Made by a program: the position numbers and the translations under genes. From positions 34,561,159 through 34,625,158 of the forward strand of contig CM049313.1 of NCBI GenBank assembly GCA_026874595.1: a stretch of 64,000 bases of DNA. The letters are read 5' to 3'. The DNA comes from Sipunculus nudus (Eukaryota; Annelida; Sipuncula; Golfingiida; Sipunculidae). The notes under the pieces are model-generated. The model saw only the letters and a list, made by a program, of their open reading frames with translations. It was not told the DNA's origin and searched no databases. Positions 58,925-64,000 of this stretch are shown here, piece after piece (the stretch's first letter is position 1; every line of letters starts with the position of its first letter).

Positions 58925-59400
58925 AAAAAAACACTGCTGGTGTCTCGCCTGTAACAGAATGGTTTACATTTACGATATGCAAACAGAAATCTAACTTAAT
59001 CTGTGCAGATCCATTCTCATGACGTGCTTCTCTTAACCATTGTTTTAAAGATTGAACAAAACGTTCGGCTCGTCCATTAGTGCTAGGGTGATATTGTATA
59101 CTAAATTATGACTATAATACCACATTCCATAATGAAATTATGAAATTCTGCTGGAGTAAACTGTGTCCAATTAACCGATACTTAAATCTATGGTATACCC
59201 GTGCGACTGAAAATAGTGTGCAAACAGATATAGCTCTTTCTGATGTAGTTGAAGGCATGATAAATACCTCGGGCCATTTTGAATACGTATCTACAACTAC
59301 TAAATAAGTATGGCCTTTGAAACGGTTCTGCAAAATCTACATGAATGTGTTACCAAGGATTGGTTGCGCACACCCAAGGGTGTAACGGTGCTAATGATGG
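58925..59400 (-). pseudogene. Gypsy integrase catalytic core (frameshifted)
   Basis: HPWVCATNPW near 59390 leads into the frame 59112-59333 with HTYLVVVDTYSKWPEVF (first catalytic Asp). A shift then follows, and further core motifs appear in other phases (a VNWTQFTPAEFHNFI phrase near 59165, WTSRTFCSIFK near 59075). The DDE core is recognisable but scattered over three phases. Confidence 0.75.
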
Positions 59401-59414
59401 AATGTTTTGTGCAG

Positions 59415-59729
59415 TCATGGCCACCAAATATAGGACCTTGCCACCGATTTCATTTTCCCTATACCAACGTGTCCACTATGTAATTCTGACAATACTGTAC
59501 TACGATACTTTGATGGTACAATAACTCTAAGACCCCTCATCAAACATACCTGTTCAAGTGACAATTCATTCCTTCTGTGGTAAAATGATCTTAATACTAC
59601 ATCACCTTCTGGGAGCCTCATTGGCCACCCATCATGCACATATATCACAACTTTCCACAATACAGGATCTTTCCTGTTTTCTCTTACAGTTTGGTCCCTA
59701 GGAACAGGTAAAACACCAATAAGAAACAC
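59415..59729 (-). pseudogene. Gypsy integrase zinc-binding (H2C2-like) part
   Basis: 104 open codons. SKYRSTVLSELHSGHVGIGK and MKSVARSYIWWP correspond to the second half of the integrase H-H-C-C domain that precedes the catalytic core. The segment before it (RNELSLEQVCLMRGLRVIVP) fits the family. Confidence 0.8.
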
Positions 59730-59779
59730 ATGCGATGCTGAAGCTTCAGTTTCTACCTGGGCACTGTCAGTTGGTAGTC

Positions 59780-60460
59780 TGAACAGACAATCAACATTTG
59801 CTTAGCTAGGTCTAAATCTTATGTCATAATCAAATCCTGTTAAGTACATAGCCCATCGCTGCATCCTTTTTGCTGCCAAAATAGGTAAACCTGTCTTTGA
59901 GATAAATATGGCAGTTAATGGCTCGATGTCTGATTCCAATGTGAACCTATGGTCATATAGGAAAAGATAGAACTTATTCACAGCAAAAATAATACCTTAT
60001 GCTTCTCGTTTAATCTGTGAATAGTTCGTTTCAGTTTTGCGAAGTCTACACAAAGCGAACTGCACTTGTCTCTCTTCACCGTTCACATATGTATTAAAGC
60101 TACAGCTTCAGGTGAAACATCTGTTGCTACAGTTATGGGCAGGCTAGGATCGAAATGTACAAGAAAACCCGAGTTCTGCAATAACTCTTAGGACTTCTTC
60201 AAGCCTTTCTTGCTGTACCTGGCCACTTTAAATGAGACGTCTTCTCAAAAAGTGCTGCAAATCGTGCAAACACTGAGGCTAATCCTGCAATGAATTTTCT
60301 GTAGTAATTAACCCTAATTTGACTCTGAAATCAGACACATTCTGTGGTTCCATCATTTCTAAAATTTGGTTCACTTGAGCGTGTGCTTTGTGTACTTCAT
60401 CTTTACCGATAACATGACCCAAGTATTCCATTGAGGCTTTTATAACTTTTATCAGGACTC
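59780..60460 (-). pseudogene. Gypsy pol: RT end and RNase H
   Basis: Pieces in several phases. EYLGHVI near 60430-60410 is the end of the RT. ETNYSQIKREA near 60020 and KFYLFLYDHRFTLESD near 59950 belong to RNase H (the D of the ESD segment is catalytic). LPILAAKRMQRWA and TGFDYDIRFRPS follow. At least four stops or shifts break the region. The protein cannot be made. Confidence 0.75.
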
Positions 60461-60663
60461 AATAAAACCCTTACGATGCCGTAATGCTTTTTACCTAAAG
60501 AGTGGAAAATATTGCGGGGACCTGAGGATTGCTGAAATCATCCAGTAGCGAGCAAAAACAGTTCAAAACGTTCAACGTAGCAATCCAATACCCCATGCCA
60601 GTTGTCGTGTTTTGGGACCGATATAAACTGGGAAGGCGCATATTACCGCGATCTATTGCACGT

Positions 60664-60777
60664 TAAATAAATGCATATCAGAACAACATTTTGGACCGGA
60701 ACTGCTTTCTTAATTCAATATGACGTCACAATATTCATACATCGGTTGTGTTACATCAATATCAATACCTGATAAAA
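60664..60777 (-). repeat. 5' LTR remnant
   Basis: Counterpart of 57957-58085, truncated at the upper end where a minisatellite begins. It also contains TGACGTCA. Confidence 0.65.
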
Positions 60778-60968
60778 GGAAAACTTCTTTAGAGGGCAAA
60801 GGAAAAGCGGAATAACTTGAAAGGCAGCTGAGACACGTTTATCCCCTTGTCCTTTATCTAGGTTAGACACGTTTATGTCCCTGTTCTTTATCCAGATGAG
60901 ACACGCTTATCCCCTGTCCTTTATCTAGGTGAGATACGTTTATCCTCCTGTCCTTTTCCAGGTGAGAC

Positions 60969-61132
60969 ACGTTGTTACGGGGTGACATAAAATCGGACCG
61001 AACTGTCTCGCTAGTGAAGCTTGCTTTGCTAGCGAAGCGGTTGGTACGCCGGACTTGTGCACAACCAACATGGATTCGAATCCGGGATCGGCCCAATGTT
61101 TTCGCCTGAGCAATTTGTATTCGTAACAACGT
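60969..61132 (+). mobile_element. tRNA-like insert bounded by 11-bp inverted repeats
   Basis: The boundaries ACGTTGTTACG (left) and CGTAACAACGT (right) are perfect inverted repeats. Inside, TAGCGAAGCGGTTGGTACG (about 61029-61047) resembles a box A and GGATTCGAATCCGG (61072-61085) a box B. The stems do not fold into a complete cloverleaf, so I call it tRNA-derived and not a tRNA gene. Confidence 0.5.
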
Positions 61133-61154
61133 TTATCCCCCTGTCCTTTATTTA

Positions 61155-61246
61155 CGCTCTTCACACAGCGCTTTAACTATAGGCCTACTTCCTAATCAGT
61201 TGCTTTTCCGAAGCGTAAGATTTCCGCTGCCTCGGGAGCGTAGTCC
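61155..61246 (-). repeat. Interspersed repeat A, short reverse fragment
   Basis: Has both ends of repeat A (CACACAGCGCTTTA at one side, GATTTCCGCTGCCTCGGGAG at the other) but lacks about 370 bp of interior. Confidence 0.7.
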
Positions 61247-61460
61247 TTTATTCAGATGAGACATGTTTATCCCCTGTCCTTTATCCAGGTGAGACGCGTT
61301 TATCACCAGTTTCTTATCCATGTGAGACACGTTCTTCCCTCCTGTCCTTGAATAATCGATATTTATATCCAATATTTATATTTCAATTTGTTTCAGCAGA
61401 TATCATTCCGAAATTTGAAAATTTATTGCCAATCTTTCTCCTGAAATAAAGGATAAAGAA

Positions 61461-61550
61461 AGAATATGATTTGTTAATAGCTGGCTTTGTTTTGTTAAGA
61501 AAGAATATGATTGGTTATTAGCTGGCTTTGTTTTGTTAAGAAAGAATATG
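61461..61550. repeat. 41-bp tandem repeat, ~2.2 units
   Basis: AGAATATGAT-TGTTA-TAGCTGGCTTTG repeats with a 41-bp step at 61461, 61502 and 61543. Confidence 0.85.
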
Positions 61551-62200
61551 CCTACAGGTTATTTTTTTCAACAGAACAGTTTTTTTCCATTCATAAAAGT
61601 ATACTTTGGTGTACAGTCAGGTGAACATATCCGCGTTGTGTACCCTTAACTGTAATTATTGCACCTAATTATCTTAATTACTATATGGTGCGTCCTAGCG
61701 TGACAAATGAGATTTTTCATTTAAAAAAGGTTACCATGAATAAAGTGTAAGCGTTAATGGTGAACGGTCTGGATTTGACAACAGCTCCACTTACACAACC
61801 AATCATTAGTACTAACTAGAATCAAATTTAATTAATCTTCTTCTGTCAGACTGCAATATTCTGGATCCGGTTACTATGACAGCACGTGAGCGATGATCAT
61901 GTACTACATCCACTGTAGCCTAATGGACGGAGTGACATATACGTACTGGTCACATGTGTGTTGGTGTGTGGACCCATTGTTTATTGCTAGTACTGCCTGT
62001 TAATTGAGCGTGAAGGTTGCCGTTATAAGTCCATCTTTATGCCTTATGTTCCTATAATTGAGACATATCAGATTAGCGAACCTCTACCGCAAATCTTTAT
62101 CATATTTTTGCTTAGAAGATCTGACGGGGGGCAAGCTCCATTATTTTTTAATTAATTCATTAATAAATTTATTTATTTATTTATCATGATTATTATATCA
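61551..62200. other. Intergenic, nothing recognised
   Basis: No supported feature. Confidence 0.45.
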
Positions 62201-62270
62201 TTCTTCTTCTTCTTCTTCTCCTTCTTCTTCTTCTTCTTCTTCTTCTTATTATTATTATTATTATTATTGT
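62201..62270. repeat. (TTC)n(TTA)n compound microsatellite
   Basis: About 15 TTC units followed by about 7 TTA units, just after a (TTTA)n run. Confidence 0.95.
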
Positions 62271-63261
62271 TGTTATAATCATCAAAATTGGTCAAACTTT
62301 TTTTCTCATTGTTTGTCTAACTTTTTGAACTTTTAATTGTTTGTTTTATTTATTTCCAGGGTAACCATTATTTCTTTCCAAAGCTTAATAAAACAAGGAA
62401 TGAAAAGGGACTGATCATAAAGCTTTACTTAGTGTTTTTTTCCTACATTTTTCCTCAGGTACACCTTTATTTGTACAGAAAATACAGGTAAAACTTTGTG
62501 TGATTAATTTGGATTTCTAGTCCGACTGGTCGAGCGCTCGCGGAAGGTATGCAATGATTCATGCCAATTAACTGGTGCTTTTATTTGATTTGATTTTTTT
62601 TCAAATTAAGAAATAAAGAATCCATTAGGTTACTAGTCTGTGATCTTGATCGCCTGGCCGCAGTTAGTAGATATTCTTGACATATTATCTTAAGATATAT
62701 GTGTGATCAAGTTCTCATATCATTTAATAATCATCTAAAAGCACGCTAGCGAATAGTTAAAGGTCGCCATTTTGATATCTGACGTGTATTTAATAGGAGA
62801 AAAGGGGGCCTAGCTAACTCTAGCCTGCCACCCAAAAGTTGAATTTTAATTACCTGAAGACATTCGGGTGGTAGTACAAGCTTTTTTGTTCGCATAAATT
62901 CTAGTACATACAGATGTGCACACCATTTCAAACAGCACTTTTTCATTTTCACCTGTTTGTCGAACTTTCATTTTCCGGAAGTAAGACATAAAGTGACGTT
63001 TTTCTGTTGGTAAAAATATTACATTCACGGTTGACTTACGTATATTCACGTAGCAGTTATTTATAACAAGGTTGGTTTTACTCGGAAAGTTTGTCTCTGC
63101 GTCCGTCATGATGGCTTAACTTACAGTTTTGTGTTAAACGGTGCCATAGGGGAGAAAGGAGGTAACTTATGTATTTAATTTTTGTGACAACATTTTTTTC
63201 ATCATTATTTAGCAAATATAACACGACCATATAAGCCTCTGATGTCAATACTACCACGCGG
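62271..63261. other. Intergenic, nothing recognised
   Basis: The minus frame 62846-63109 has no recognisable domain. Confidence 0.45.
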
Positions 63262-63392
63262 CAAATATTTTGATCCGACCATTAGAATGGGTGTTCTATT
63301 AAGACTTGCATCATGACTCACAGGTCCCTACCCGTTGTTTTCGAAGGCCTGAGTGTCATGTTGTCATGGCTAGTGCCCACAAAAATCGGTGT
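63262..63392 (+). repeat. Interspersed repeat C, copy 2
   Basis: Reverse-orientation partner of 27719-27912. Confidence 0.75.
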
Positions 63393-64000
63393 CGATAATT
63401 ATCCAAGCACGCCCAGCATCTAGCACCAGATAACTGAGGTTAACAAATGAAAATAGACGGTGTTGATTCAGATGCTCTAAACAACAAAAACTGATGTACA
63501 TTCAACTGACTCGAGTCATGTTTTTTTTTTTTGGGGGGGGGGGGGAGGGTTGGTCGACTTTGCCACGTGTACTACGTTAACTAACAGCCGGTGGATAAAC
63601 AAGCTCATATATCTATCACTATCACAGGGCATTACATGAACTTCTCTTAACAGGAAATAACTAAATTTAATTCATATGTATACCTAGAGTAGGCAAGAAA
63701 CAAATAAATTCTACCCAAAAAACGCATACATGTGAAAAGTTGGCTTTCACTAAAATACCCAGAAGGGCTTTAGTTCGGCTATTAACATCAATACCACAAC
63801 GTTAACGACAGGAACTTTTTCTTGAAGATAAGATGGCTTTTCATTTTATAGATTAAGGTATAATAATCTGCGTTTTCTTTGAGGAACATTCAGTACCACT
63901 CGTTTGCTACAGGTGTCGCTAGTGTGATGGAAAGGCATTGTCCTCCTCATGCCTGTTATCACGCCGCCTCCTGACACAATATTCCAGGTTGTTTACCACT
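63393..64000. other. Intergenic, nothing recognised
   Basis: Contains a T run followed by a G run (63519-63545). No gene seen. Confidence 0.45.

Larger units (their letters stand above)
57955..60777 (-). mobile_element. Decayed Ty3/gypsy LTR retrotransposon
   Basis: Pol remnants run on the minus strand from about 60460 to 58324: the end of the reverse transcriptase, RNase H, integrase zinc domain, integrase core and integrase C-terminal domain. About 110-125 bp are shared in the same orientation at 57957-58085 and 60664-60777 (ATGACGTCACAATATTCATA and GGTTGTGTTACATCAATATC), taken as the terminal parts of the two LTRs. Gag, protease and most of the RT are missing, so there is a large internal deletion near the 5' LTR, and many stops and shifts occur. 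Confidence 0.8.
60830..61355. repeat. ~33-bp minisatellite interrupted by two insertions
   Basis: The unit is about GTGAGACACGTTTATCCCCC then TGTCCTTTATCCAG. About five units lie at 60830-60973 and about three at 61246-61355. In between are a tRNA-like insert (60970-61131) and a reverse fragment of repeat A (61155-61246). Confidence 0.85.

Overview
The window looks like a piece of a bivalve-type mollusc nuclear genome, though I cannot prove the species. It is AT-rich and gene-poor, with intron-interrupted coding sequence, many (TA)n arrays, poly-C/poly-G tracts, several minisatellites and a high density of decayed transposable elements of kinds common in marine invertebrates. There are no bacterial operons and no CRISPR array.

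Host coding sequence is sparse. The clearest host gene is a carbohydrate (Golgi, type II membrane) sulfotransferase on the + strand with exons near 1.85-2.35 kb, 9.49-9.78 kb and 10.40-10.73 kb. A 5'-truncated L1/Tx1-like LINE lies on the opposite strand directly behind the first exon, and another repeat sits between the last two exons. The exon carrying the 3'-phosphate-binding Arg/Ser motif was not found, so the locus is either incompletely resolved or a pseudogene.

From 14.8 to 22.7 kb there is a layered structure. A second, internally deleted LINE (ORF1 plus the start of the ORF2 endonuclease) and a GC-rich repeat were tandemly duplicated as a unit of about 1.87 kb. A 3,327-bp DNA transposon then sits in the second copy (18886-22212). 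It has 10-bp terminal inverted repeats (CACTTACAAA), a perfect 5-bp target duplication (CAAGA), and an uninterrupted empty site in the first copy. It carries at least two well-formed spliced exons (21342-21482 and 21051-21158, minus strand) of a protein I cannot identify, and no visible transposase. This is the best candidate for something undescribed.

From 23 to 45 kb the window is a mosaic: interspersed repeats in several copies, Helitron-like elements ending in hairpin plus CTAG, MITE-like inverted repeats, a 20-bp minisatellite whose units carry TGACTCA, a 22-bp minisatellite, and a 1.7-kb array of about 47-bp units that are each an inverted repeat. From 45.7 to 47.9 kb a Helitron-like element carries about 29 copies of a 66-bp unit, which keeps both strands open as 22-residue repeats. 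Two diverged repeat segments alternate at 45.4, 48.3, 50.6, 53.2 and 55.2 kb, suggesting an old ~5-kb tandem array. A decayed Ty3/gypsy LTR retrotransposon occupies 57.95-60.78 kb (minus), followed by a 33-bp minisatellite interrupted by a tRNA-like insert and by a fragment of another repeat. The remainder is non-coding as far as I can see.
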